A stretch of 64,000 bases of DNA from contig USNF01000002.1 in the NCBI GenBank assembly GCA_900555985.1, forward strand, positions 49,395 through 113,394. Direction: 5' to 3'. The stretch comes from an uncultured Gemella sp. (GTDB lineage: Bacteria; Bacillota; Bacilli; Staphylococcales; Gemellaceae). Numbering within the stretch: position 1 is the stretch's first letter; each line of letters begins with the position of its first letter. Positions 17,833-24,502 of the stretch are shown in pieces. Under the pieces are notes generated by a model that searched no databases, was not told the origin of the DNA, and worked only from the letters and a program-made list of their open reading frames with translations. Made by a program: the position numbers and the translations under genes.

Positions 17833-19479
17833 ATGACATTAAACACAGTGTGGCAACAACAGTATGATCCAATGAATAATATATGGTTATCTGCACTAAT
17901 CGCAGTTATTCCTATAATTGTTTTCCTTGTTTCACTTGTCTTTTTCAAATTAAAAGGTTACACAGCTGGTGCATTAAGTATAGTTACATCAGCAATAATT
18001 TCTATTTTTGTCTACAAAATGCCAGTAGATAAAGTTGCAGGAGCCGCAGAGCAAGGTATTGTTTCTGGGTTGTGGCCTGTAGCAAGTATTGTATTAGCAG
18101 CAATTTTCCTTTATAAACTTACAGTTAAAATTGGATGTTTTGATATTATGAAGGAAAGTATCGCTTCTATTTCTCCAGATAAAAGAATTCAAGTTCTATT
18201 AATAGGATTTTCTTTTAACGCATTTTTAGAAGGAGCCGCTGGTTTCGGAGCTCCTGTAGCCATTACCGCAGCAATTCTTGTAGGATTAGGGTTTAAGCCG
18301 CTTAGTGCAGCTGCAATTTGTTTAGTTGCTAATATAGCAGGAGGAGCATATGGAGCAATGGGTATTCCTGTTACTGTTCCAGCAGCTCTTACAGAACTTA
18401 ACCCAGTAAAAGTTGGTCAAAATACAGCTATTATCTTATGTCTAATAACTATTTTAGTTACATTTTTAATTGTATTTATGGTTGATGGTTTAAAAGGTAT
18501 TAAAGAAGTATTCCCTGCAATTTTAGTTTCTGGTGGATCATTTGCAATTACAGAATTTATTTTATTAGAATTTATAGGACCAGAATTAGTTGATATCGCA
18601 TCATCTATAGTTAGTTTAATAGCTTTAATAGTATTCCTTAGATTTTGGAGTCCAAAAAATGTACTTTCTGGAGAAAGTAAAGTTACTGATACAAAACATA
18701 ACTTATCAGGTGGTGTAATTTTTAGAGCTTGGCTTCCTTTCATCTTATTAACTGTATTTGTTACTATTTTAAATACTAGTTTCTTTAAATCATTAGTTCA
18801 AGCAGCAAACCCACAAACTGGACAAAAGCGCGGAATTCTTAATTCTTTAGTCTATAAAATCCCTTACTATATCGATAGTACTGTTGTAAAAGTTGCACCA
18901 ATAGCTGAAAAGCCAACTCCAATGAAAGCAATATTCAGTTTCGAACCTTTTACTTCAACTACTACTGCAATAGTAGCCGCAGCTTTACTAACAATAATAA
19001 TTTTTAAAGTAAAAGCTAGAATCGTAAGAATTGTATTAAAAGAAACATTACTAGAATTATGGGCACCTATCTTAACTATTTGTTCTGTTTTAGCTTTTGC
19101 ATACATTTCTACTTATTCAGGAATGTCTTCAACATTAGGATTAGCTTTAGCTAATACAGGAAAAATATTCCCATTAGTTTCACCTATTTTAGGATGGATT
19201 GGAGTATTCTTAACTGGTTCTGTTGTAAATAGTGGATCTTTATTCGCTGGATTACAACATGTTACAGCAACTCAAATTGGGGTAGATCCTTCGCTTCTTG
19301 TTGCATCTAACATTATCGGTGGAGCAATAGCTAAAATGATTTCACCACAATCTATTGCCGTAGCAGCAGCAGCAGTTGGATTAGTTAATAAAGATAGTGA
19401 AATCTTTGCTAAAACAATTAAATGGAGTGTAATTTTCTTAGTATTCGCTGGAATATTAAACTTCTTATTCACATTATAA
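17833..19479 (+). CDS. lldP: L-lactate permease, LctP/LldP family
   Basis: Proton-coupled lactate (and glycolate) transporter in the cytoplasmic membrane. 548 aa with about a dozen hydrophobic segments. Family blocks are FNAFLEGAAGFGAPVAITAAI, AICLVANIAGGAYGAMGIPV and the C-terminal GSVVNSGSLFAGLQHVTATQIG followed by NIIGGAIAKMISPQSIAVA. ATG 17833 follows AGGAGG by 11 nt; the longer in-frame start at 17782 lies inside the promoter. It is divergent from the pdh operon and closed by its own hairpin. In a fermenting coccus it may export as well as take up lactate. Confidence 0.94.
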   Translation: MTLNTVWQQQYDPMNNIWLSALIAVIPIIVFLVSLVFFKLKGYTAGALSIVTSAIISIFVYKMPVDKVAGAAEQGIVSGLWPVASIVLAAIFLYKLTVKIGCFDIMKESIASISPDKRIQVLLIGFSFNAFLEGAAGFGAPVAITAAILVGLGFKPLSAAAICLVANIAGGAYGAMGIPVTVPAALTELNPVKVGQNTAIILCLITILVTFLIVFMVDGLKGIKEVFPAILVSGGSFAITEFILLEFIGPELVDIASSIVSLIALIVFLRFWSPKNVLSGESKVTDTKHNLSGGVIFRAWLPFILLTVFVTILNTSFFKSLVQAANPQTGQKRGILNSLVYKIPYYIDSTVVKVAPIAEKPTPMKAIFSFEPFTSTTTAIVAAALLTIIIFKVKARIVRIVLKETLLELWAPILTICSVLAFAYISTYSGMSSTLGLALANTGKIFPLVSPILGWIGVFLTGSVVNSGSLFAGLQHVTATQIGVDPSLLVASNIIGGAIAKMISPQSIAVAAAAVGLVNKDSEIFAKTIKWSVIFLVFAGILNFLFTL

Positions 19480-19481
19480 AA

Positions 19482-19515
19482 AAAAGACCTAAAGTCAATC
19501 GACTTTAGGTCTTTT
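19482..19515. terminator. bidirectional terminator between lldP and the Cys-rich gene
   Basis: Perfect 15-bp stem AAAAGACCTAAAGTC / GACTTTAGGTCTTTT with loop AATC, between convergent genes. Confidence 0.9.
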
Positions 19516-19518
19516 CTA

Positions 19519-19710
19519 TTATGCTACTTTGTGATTGCAATGACATTCTCCTGTTTTGCAGTTTCCACATACACAATCTTCTTTAGCATTATGACAGCCA
19601 CATTCACAACCTTCTTTACAATTGCAAGTACCTTCTTTACAGTTCCCACACTTACAATTTTCTACAGCATCGTGACAATGACAGTGATGTTCACATGTAC
19701 ATTTTTCCAT
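19519..19710 (-). CDS. small Cys/His-rich metallothionein-like protein
   Basis: 63 aa with 17 cysteines and at least six histidines and no hydrophobic core, so a soluble metal-binding peptide is the natural reading. Two related blocks recur: CKCGNCKEGTCNC and CVCGNCKTGECHC, linked by KEGCECGCHNAKED; the N-terminus is CTCEHHCHCHD. ATG 19710 follows AGGGGTGATA; a GTG three codons earlier overlaps that site. It has its own promoter (19746-19774) with an 18-bp dyad just upstream, and a shared terminator downstream. The pattern differs from cyanobacterial SmtA and from mycobacterial MymT as I know them. Metal and role are unknown. Confidence 0.8.
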   Translation of the reverse strand: MEKCTCEHHCHCHDAVENCKCGNCKEGTCNCKEGCECGCHNAKEDCVCGNCKTGECHCNHKVA

Positions 19711-19745
19711 TATTATCACCCCTATATCTTTTATTAGTTAACTTA

Positions 19746-19774
19746 ATTTTATATTTTTTCAGCTACATAGTCAA
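19746..19774 (-). promoter_or_regulatory. promoter of the Cys-rich gene
   Basis: Minus strand TTGACT, 17 nt, TAAAAT, 36 nt before ATG 19710. Confidence 0.7.
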
Positions 19775-19789
19775 TAGATTTTCGTCTTA

Positions 19790-19832
19790 AGTAACTATTA
19801 CGATTTACGATATATAAATCGTAATAGTTACT
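19790..19832. repeat. 18-bp perfect inverted repeat upstream of the Cys-rich promoter
   Basis: Arms AGTAACTATTACGATTTA and TAAATCGTAATAGTTACT are separated by 7 nt. It ends 15 nt upstream of the -35 box and neither side carries a T-run, so a protein site or RNA hairpin is likelier than a terminator. Confidence 0.8.
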
Positions 19833-19850
19833 CCTTATTTTGAAATAAAT

Positions 19851-19884
19851 AAACGGAGATGCTATTATTATAGCATCTCCGTTT
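19851..19884 (-). terminator. terminator of the secreted beta-helix protein gene
   Basis: Perfect 14-bp stem AAACGGAGATGCTA / TAGCATCTCCGTTT, loop TTATTA, 15 nt after the stop at 19899. Confidence 0.8.
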
Positions 19885-19898
19885 ATATCTTAAATTAT

Positions 19899-21293
19899 TT
19901 ATTCACTAACTACTGTACCATCAGCTAATGTGATTTTATAACCATTAAAGTTAATTTTTCCATTATTAGTTAGTTTTGAAATTTTAACATCTCCTGTAAG
20001 ATTCCATGTTGAACCTTCTTCTACAGTCACCTCTGCGTTATTATCAACAGCTGTTCCATTTTCTGCATTATCCACAATATTTACAGTTCCATTAAATTCT
20101 GTTGAACCTGATAATGTTAATTTTAATGTAGAAACAGTATCAACTTCAATTTTACCATCTAGCTTTTGATCTTTTGCAGTGAAAGTTACGTTTCCTCCAT
20201 TAGATCCAGCTGTCCCCCAACCATGTGAAGCATCATTTCCTAATACCGCTAAAAGTCTTCCATCACTATCATTATTAACAATATTTACATTCTCAATGGC
20301 TATATCACTAGTTGTATTCGTTACATATATTAAATCACCATTATTATTAGTTAATGTACCTTTTGTCATATTAAATGTAGATTTACCTACTTCAGCATCA
20401 CCTGACATAGATTGGTAAATCATAACGTTGTGTACATTTGTGTCAGAACTACTTCCTTTATCATCACTCATATTTCCTTCTACATTTGAGTTTTCAAGAG
20501 TGATTGAGTTTTGCCCCTCGATAACTAAAGCTTCTGAATTTTCAGCTTTTAAATTGGCATTTTTCACTGTTATATCAGCAGTAGAGTATACAGCCGGAGA
20601 ATTGTAACCTGATGAAACATAGTCTCCCCCATCTACATTTACAGTACCGCCTCCTCTATCTGAACGTATCGCTGCCGAAGAGTTACCTTCTGTTTTAACT
20701 TTTAAGTTATTAGCATTCATCGTTGCTCCACCAGTAGTTTGAATACCACCAGAATTATCTTTTGTAGTATAGATTTCTGAATCACTAATGTTTACCGTTG
20801 TTCCTTCACCATAGCTAAATACACCATTCCCATTTTGAGCAGTTGTTTTAACTTTGGCATTATTTATATTAACCGTCGCTTTATCCGTAGCTAATAATCC
20901 TGCATTCATTCCATAAAAGTCACCATCTTCAGTATTAGATGTTGAACCTCCAGTCTTATTAATTTCTACATTGTCTAAACCTACTTTAGTTCCTTTTACA
21001 CGTAATGCATTTTCATCATCACCTGTAGAAGTATAGGTTTCGTCTTTTTTATCTTCATCTGATTCAATAGTATTTGCTGAACTTCCTTGATTTACTGTTC
21101 CGCTTCCTCCAAAACCACCTTCTCCAGGTTTACCTGGGGCACCTTGACCCCCATTACCAGGTTTTTCAGGTGCTTTTTGAGTTGTTTGAGTATCGTTTGC
21201 TAAAATATTCTGTGTTGTTGATATAGTTCCTACCGTTCCAGTCGTTAGTAATGCTATTAAGCTGGTCGCTATAAGTAATTTGTTCTTTTTCAT
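19899..21293 (-). CDS. secreted beta-helix-like surface protein, function unknown
   Basis: 464 aa. Residues 1-35 are a signal peptide (KKNKLLIATSLIALLTTGTVG) with likely cleavage near ILAND. Residues 38-75 are a Gly/Pro-rich flexible stretch (PGNGGQGAPGKPGEGGFGG). Residues 90-464 are made of short Asn/Gly/Thr-rich strands such as ATVNINNAKVK, TTVNISDSEIY, GTVNVDGGDY and DITVKNANLK, spaced about 20-25 residues apart, as expected for a right-handed parallel beta-helix. There is no LPxTG, LysM, SH3 or lipobox, so anchoring is unclear. ATG 21293 follows GGAGG by 8 nt. Its signal peptide and upstream region match those of the NlpC/P60 gene next to it. Adhesin or glycan-binding roles are guesses. 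Confidence 0.8.
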   Translation of the reverse strand: MKKNKLLIATSLIALLTTGTVGTISTTQNILANDTQTTQKAPEKPGNGGQGAPGKPGEGGFGGSGTVNQGSSANTIESDEDKKDETYTSTGDDENALRVKGTKVGLDNVEINKTGGSTSNTEDGDFYGMNAGLLATDKATVNINNAKVKTTAQNGNGVFSYGEGTTVNISDSEIYTTKDNSGGIQTTGGATMNANNLKVKTEGNSSAAIRSDRGGGTVNVDGGDYVSSGYNSPAVYSTADITVKNANLKAENSEALVIEGQNSITLENSNVEGNMSDDKGSSSDTNVHNVMIYQSMSGDAEVGKSTFNMTKGTLTNNNGDLIYVTNTTSDIAIENVNIVNNDSDGRLLAVLGNDASHGWGTAGSNGGNVTFTAKDQKLDGKIEVDTVSTLKLTLSGSTEFNGTVNIVDNAENGTAVDNNAEVTVEEGSTWNLTGDVKISKLTNNGKINFNGYKITLADGTVVSE

Positions 21294-21335
21294 TTCGATT
21301 ACCTCCATAATTACTTTCATATTTTGTATACTTAT

Positions 21336-21443
21336 TTATAAACTTTTAATTACTTTCTTTAATTTCGGATGACTTACTAACATCCGTATTATTTTATGGA
21401 CTATTTTATTAGTTGCAAGTTTTTTTAATTTCTTAACCGACAT
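21336..21443 (-). CDS. 35-codon cationic leader ORF upstream of the beta-helix gene
   Basis: ATG TCG at 21443 is preceded by AAAGGATGATTTAT and runs 35 codons to TAA at 21336, ending 42 nt before the ATG of the secreted protein. The peptide starts MSVKKLKKLATNKIVHKI and ends HPKLKKVIKSL; about a third of its residues are Lys, Arg or His with Ile/Leu/Val between, giving an amphipathic helix by inspection. It lies directly downstream of a promoter block shared with the NlpC gene. It could be a real small peptide (antimicrobial, membrane-active or regulatory) or merely an attenuating leader; too short for the usual ORF cut-offs. Confidence 0.5.
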   Translation of the reverse strand: MSVKKLKKLATNKIVHKIIRMLVSHPKLKKVIKSL

Positions 21444-21491
21444 ATAAATCATCCTTTAAAATTTATTTCAAATTATTTATTTGATAAATAT

Positions 21492-21571
21492 ATTATATAA
21501 TAATTAACTTAAATCCACTTAAATCAACATTAAGTTATAATTAAAAGTCAAATTTAATTACATTTAAAGTA
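21492..21571 (-). promoter_or_regulatory. promoter block A, shared with block B
   Basis: TATAAT at 21497-21492 on the minus strand has no good -35 box. Instead a direct repeat GATTTAAGT-G-GATTTAAGT sits there. The 69 bp at 21503-21571 align without gaps to 22437-22505. An activator that recognises the repeat is inferred. Confidence 0.6.
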
Positions 21572-21647
21572 GTATTAATTTAATTTAAACTAAAAATTCA
21601 GAAGAGGAACTATAATATTTTCTCTATAATCTCAAATTACCTAGCAA

Positions 21648-21678
21648 AAAACGCCTTGAAATTAATTCAAGACGTTTT
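21648..21678 (-). terminator. terminator of the NlpC/P60 gene
   Basis: Stem AAAACGCCTTGAA / TTCAAGACGTTTT with one mismatch and loop ATTAA, followed on the minus strand by a T-rich run. Confidence 0.75.
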
Positions 21679-21692
21679 GTGTATTTTATTAA

Positions 21693-22265
21693 TTAGTTAA
21701 CACGAATATAAACCGCTCCGCTACCTACATCAGCTGAGTTAACCACAGTTTGGTTTCCTAACCAACCACCGTGAATAGCCTGACCGTTACCAGCATAAAC
21801 TGCAATATGTGCTACACCAGTTCCTCCATCTGCATAATAGATTAAATCACCTGGCTGTGCTTCAGATGCAGATACTGCAGTTCCTAAACTCATATATCCT
21901 GCTGGCCAATCATGATAATTAATCCCTACTGATTTAAGTGCATTTGTAACAAGCATTGTACAATCTTGTGTTACACCTACTTGGCTTAATGCCGCTTGAT
22001 AAATTGCTGCACCTTTACTTGAAGAAGATGCCTGAGTTGTCGTTGTTGACTGTGTATTAGTCTGCGTCCCAGTAGTAGCTGTCACTCCTGATTGAGTTGT
22101 CTGTATCGATTGTGTTGGTCCATATGTTCCAGAATATTGTGCTGTCGCTTGATTAGCTGTTGCGTCATAAGCTGAAGCATTTTTCGTTGTAGCTACTGTA
22201 CCAACTGCTCCCGTCGTTAACATTGTTATTAAACTTGTTCCTATAAGTAATTTACTATTCTTCAT
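21693..22265 (-). CDS. secreted NlpC/P60 cysteine peptidase (peptidoglycan hydrolase)
   Basis: 190 aa. Signal peptide 1-32 (KNSKLLIGTSLITMLTTGAVG, cut near ASAYD); residues 38-82 are a Thr/Gln/Ser-rich linker; residues 84-190 are an NlpC/P60 domain with Cys102 (QDCTMLV), His153 (GVAHIAVYAG) and His165 (AIHGGW), plus PGDLIYY. NlpC/P60 enzymes cut gamma-D-Glu-diamino acid bonds in peptidoglycan stems. The usual DCSGLV is DCTMLV here. There is no wall-binding domain. ATG 22265 follows TTTTGGAGG. The signal peptide is a clear paralogue of that of the gene at 19899, and the promoter regions match. Confidence 0.88.
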   Translation of the reverse strand: MKNSKLLIGTSLITMLTTGAVGTVATTKNASAYDATANQATAQYSGTYGPTQSIQTTQSGVTATTGTQTNTQSTTTTQASSSSKGAAIYQAALSQVGVTQDCTMLVTNALKSVGINYHDWPAGYMSLGTAVSASEAQPGDLIYYADGGTGVAHIAVYAGNGQAIHGGWLGNQTVVNSADVGSGAVYIRVN

Positions 22266-22325
22266 TTTAATTACCTCCAAAATTTATTTTTTCTACTTGT
22301 GTATACATGTATCGATTTCTTAATT

Positions 22326-22370
22326 TTAAAGTACTTTAGTTTTGTAATTTTTATTTTTTTCAAACGACAT
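22326..22370 (-). other. 14-codon leader ORF, counterpart of the ORF at 21336
   Basis: ATGTCG at 22370 lies in the same CGACATATAAATC context as the 35-codon ORF but reads only MSFEKNKNYKTKVL before TAA. It has a weaker ribosome site. It looks like a shortened or decayed copy; expression is doubtful. Confidence 0.3.
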
Positions 22371-22425
22371 ATAAATCTTTAACTAAAGCTACTATCAAGC
22401 ACCAATCTCGCACTTGATAAATAAT

Positions 22426-22505
22426 ATTATATACTAAAAAACTAAAACTCACTTAAATCAGCCTAAAACTATAATTAAAACTCAAATTTAATTATATTTA
22501 AGGTA
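22426..22505 (-). promoter_or_regulatory. promoter block B, upstream of the NlpC/P60 gene
   Basis: TATAAT at 22431-22426 on the minus strand, preceded by the 69-bp block 22437-22505 that matches 21503-21571. The repeat in the -35 zone is GATTTAAGT followed by the weaker AGTTTTAGT. The rest of the gap up to 22665 shows nothing else recognisable. Confidence 0.6.
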
Positions 22506-22665
22506 TAAAAAGAGTATAAAAATAATATTTACACTCTCTATTAACAACGTTATTCTATTTTTTATGGTTATTAAAATTACTTCTTGTAGACAAATTACTT
22601 TAAAATTATTTTCTACATTTCATGATTCATCCTTAATTTTCTAAAAAATAAATTTTACTAAAAAA

Positions 22666-22696
22666 AGAACTTAAAGATTTTTTCTCTTTAAGTTCT
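22666..22696 (-). terminator. terminator of the mannitol gene run
   Basis: Perfect 12-bp stem AGAACTTAAAGA / TCTTTAAGTTCT, followed on the minus strand by TTTTTTAGT. Confidence 0.85.
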
Positions 22697-22706
22697 CTTC
22701 TAAATA

Positions 22707-23855
22707 TTAAACTAATTTTTCGTAACCTACTTTTATACTATTTAGTATATTTTCATCTTTTAACTGAGTTACTTCTTTTAGTGCTTCTATTACTCCTTTA
22801 TCAGAAATTAATTTTTCTAATTGAATTGACTGTTCATCTTCTTCTGATTTAAATGTTAATATGTATGAACAAGCTTTTAAAAGTGCTTTATTAGATAAGC
22901 CAAGTTCTTCTGTTTCTCTAATTGGTTTAATGAATCTTTCATTATAACCTAATTTTCTTATTGGTGTACGACATATTCTAGAAACATTATCAACAATTCT
23001 AGGATTTTCAAATCGTTTAATAGTTTTATTTCTATACGCAGTCATATCTTCTTTATCAAATCCCCATTTTTTTACAAGCAAGGCACTAGTTTCTTCTAGA
23101 ACCGCAATAAAGTCTTCACGTACTTTTGGATCTTTAGCACCATCTGACACATATTCTATTCCTAAATAGTTCGCTATATAACTTAATGCAGCATGCCCTG
23201 TATTTACTGTGAATAATTTTCTTTCAATAAATGGGTTTAAATCTTTTACGTAATGTACATCTTCAATATTTTTATTATCTTCTACTTTGATTTTCTCCGC
23301 TTCTACTACCCACTCACAGAATTTTTCAACTTCTACTAATAATACATCATCATGTTTTTGTGCTGGTACTATTCTATCAACCGCTGAATTTGGGAATCCA
23401 ACATATTTATTTACAAACTCTTGCTCTTCTTCTGAAAGATATTTGAATATTTCTTGTTTTAGGAAATCTGATCCTTCAATCATATTTTCACAAGCAATAA
23501 TATCTAACAATTTAGTATTACTCGCTGTAGCTTTTCTTTTTAAGCCCTCAGCAATGTCTTTAGCTATTATAGGTAATACATTCGGTCCGATTGACGTTGT
23601 AATTAATTCAACTTCACCTATTTTATTATATATTTCTTCTTTTTCACTAGCAATATTAAGCGCATCAAAATAAGAAATTTCTACTTCTTCTACTTCTTGA
23701 TCTAATACTTTTATAGTATATGTATCTCTATTTTTTAAATCATTAACTATCGCTTCATTAATATCAACAAATGTAACATGATATCCTGATTTACTTAATA
23801 ATTCACCAATAAATCCTCTACCTATATTACCTGCTCCAAAATGTAAATCTTTCAT
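22707..23855 (-). CDS. mtlD: mannitol-1-phosphate 5-dehydrogenase
   Basis: Oxidises mannitol-1-phosphate to fructose-6-phosphate with NAD. 382 aa, the normal length. The Rossmann start is LHFGAGNIGRGFIGELL; further family marks are ACENMIEGSDFLK, VGFPNSAVDRIVP and the catalytic-region NTGHAALSYIANYLG. Preceded by GAAGG and 27 nt after mtlF, so both are read from the mtlF promoter at 24375-24403. It closes the mtlA-mtlR-mtlF-mtlD cluster, and its product feeds glycolysis at the level of Pgi. Confidence 0.97.
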   Translation of the reverse strand: MKDLHFGAGNIGRGFIGELLSKSGYHVTFVDINEAIVNDLKNRDTYTIKVLDQEVEEVEISYFDALNIASEKEEIYNKIGEVELITTSIGPNVLPIIAKDIAEGLKRKATASNTKLLDIIACENMIEGSDFLKQEIFKYLSEEEQEFVNKYVGFPNSAVDRIVPAQKHDDVLLVEVEKFCEWVVEAEKIKVEDNKNIEDVHYVKDLNPFIERKLFTVNTGHAALSYIANYLGIEYVSDGAKDPKVREDFIAVLEETSALLVKKWGFDKEDMTAYRNKTIKRFENPRIVDNVSRICRTPIRKLGYNERFIKPIRETEELGLSNKALLKACSYILTFKSEEDEQSIQLEKLISDKGVIEALKEVTQLKDENILNSIKVGYEKLV

Positions 23856-23882
23856 TTTTAATACCTTCTTTTTTATAATTTA

Positions 23883-24326
23883 TTACTCAACTTCTGATAA
23901 TAGTTCAATTACTTCTTCTTCAGTAGAAGCATTTACTAGTTTAATTACATTTTCTTGTTCAGAACAGAAAATTGCAATTTTTGATAGTAATTCTAAATGC
24001 TCTCCATCTTTTCCTGCGATACCAAATACTACAAATACCATTTTGTCTTCAGTATCTTCTGGTTTAGCGAATGATACACCTCCAGGAACTTGAACAATTG
24101 AAATCCCTGTATTTTTAATTGATTTTTTTGCATCATCAGTTCCATGAGGAATTGCAATAAAATTCCCCATATATGTAGATACGATTTCTTCACGTTCTAA
24201 CATAGCTGGGATATAGTCTGCATCCACATAACCATTTTCTACTAATACTTCTCCTGCTTTTCTTATAGCTTCTTCTTTACTTCCAATTTCTTGACCTAAT
24301 AGTATATCATGTTTTTTTAAGTTCAT
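23883..24326 (-). CDS. mtlF: mannitol-specific PTS enzyme IIA
   Basis: Phosphoryl carrier between HPr and the IIB domain of MtlA. 147 aa. The phosphorylated histidine is His61 in IAIPHGTDDAKKS. The family C-terminal segment is VFGIAGKDGEHLELLSKIAIF. It has a separate promoter with an MtlR-type site directly upstream (24400-24440) that matches the site upstream of mtlA, and it is followed by mtlD after 27 nt. Confidence 0.97.
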   Translation of the reverse strand: MNLKKHDILLGQEIGSKEEAIRKAGEVLVENGYVDADYIPAMLEREEIVSTYMGNFIAIPHGTDDAKKSIKNTGISIVQVPGGVSFAKPEDTEDKMVFVVFGIAGKDGEHLELLSKIAIFCSEQENVIKLVNASTEEEVIELLSEVE

Positions 24327-24374
24327 CTTATTTCTCCTATCATTTTATTTCTTTATTCCTTATCTTATGATTTA

Positions 24375-24403
24375 ATTATATTATGATTTTATTCTTTAAA
24401 CAA
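24375..24403 (-). promoter_or_regulatory. mtlF-mtlD promoter
   Basis: Minus strand TTGTTT, 17 nt, TATAAT, about 50 nt before the mtlF ATG. Same -35 class and spacing as the mtlA promoter. Confidence 0.75.
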
Positions 24404-24440
24404 TATCAATGTCGGCAAATGTATTTTTGCCAAAATGTAG
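24400..24440 (-). promoter_or_regulatory. MtlR-type activator site at mtlF
   Basis: Contains GGCAAATGTATTTTTGCCAA and starts ACAATATCAA on the plus strand, matching the site at 28113 base for base over most of 40 nt, and touches the -35 box. Binding by the MtlR encoded next door is inferred. Confidence 0.7.
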
Positions 24441-24448
24441 TTAACTAA

Positions 24449-24499
24449 AAAAGCCAGAATAGAAACTATGTTTAATTAACTTAATTTCTATTGGCTTTT
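24449..24499 (-). terminator. terminator of mtlR
   Basis: Arms AAAAGCCAGAATAGAAA and TTTCTATTGGCTTTT (2-nt bulge) enclose an AT-rich loop immediately after the mtlR stop. Confidence 0.7.
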
Positions 24500-24502
24500 C
24501 TT

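Noticed and set aside
18417..18743. Minus-strand frame within the lactate permease
   Set aside because: Antisense shadow of the lldP membrane segments with no ribosome site.
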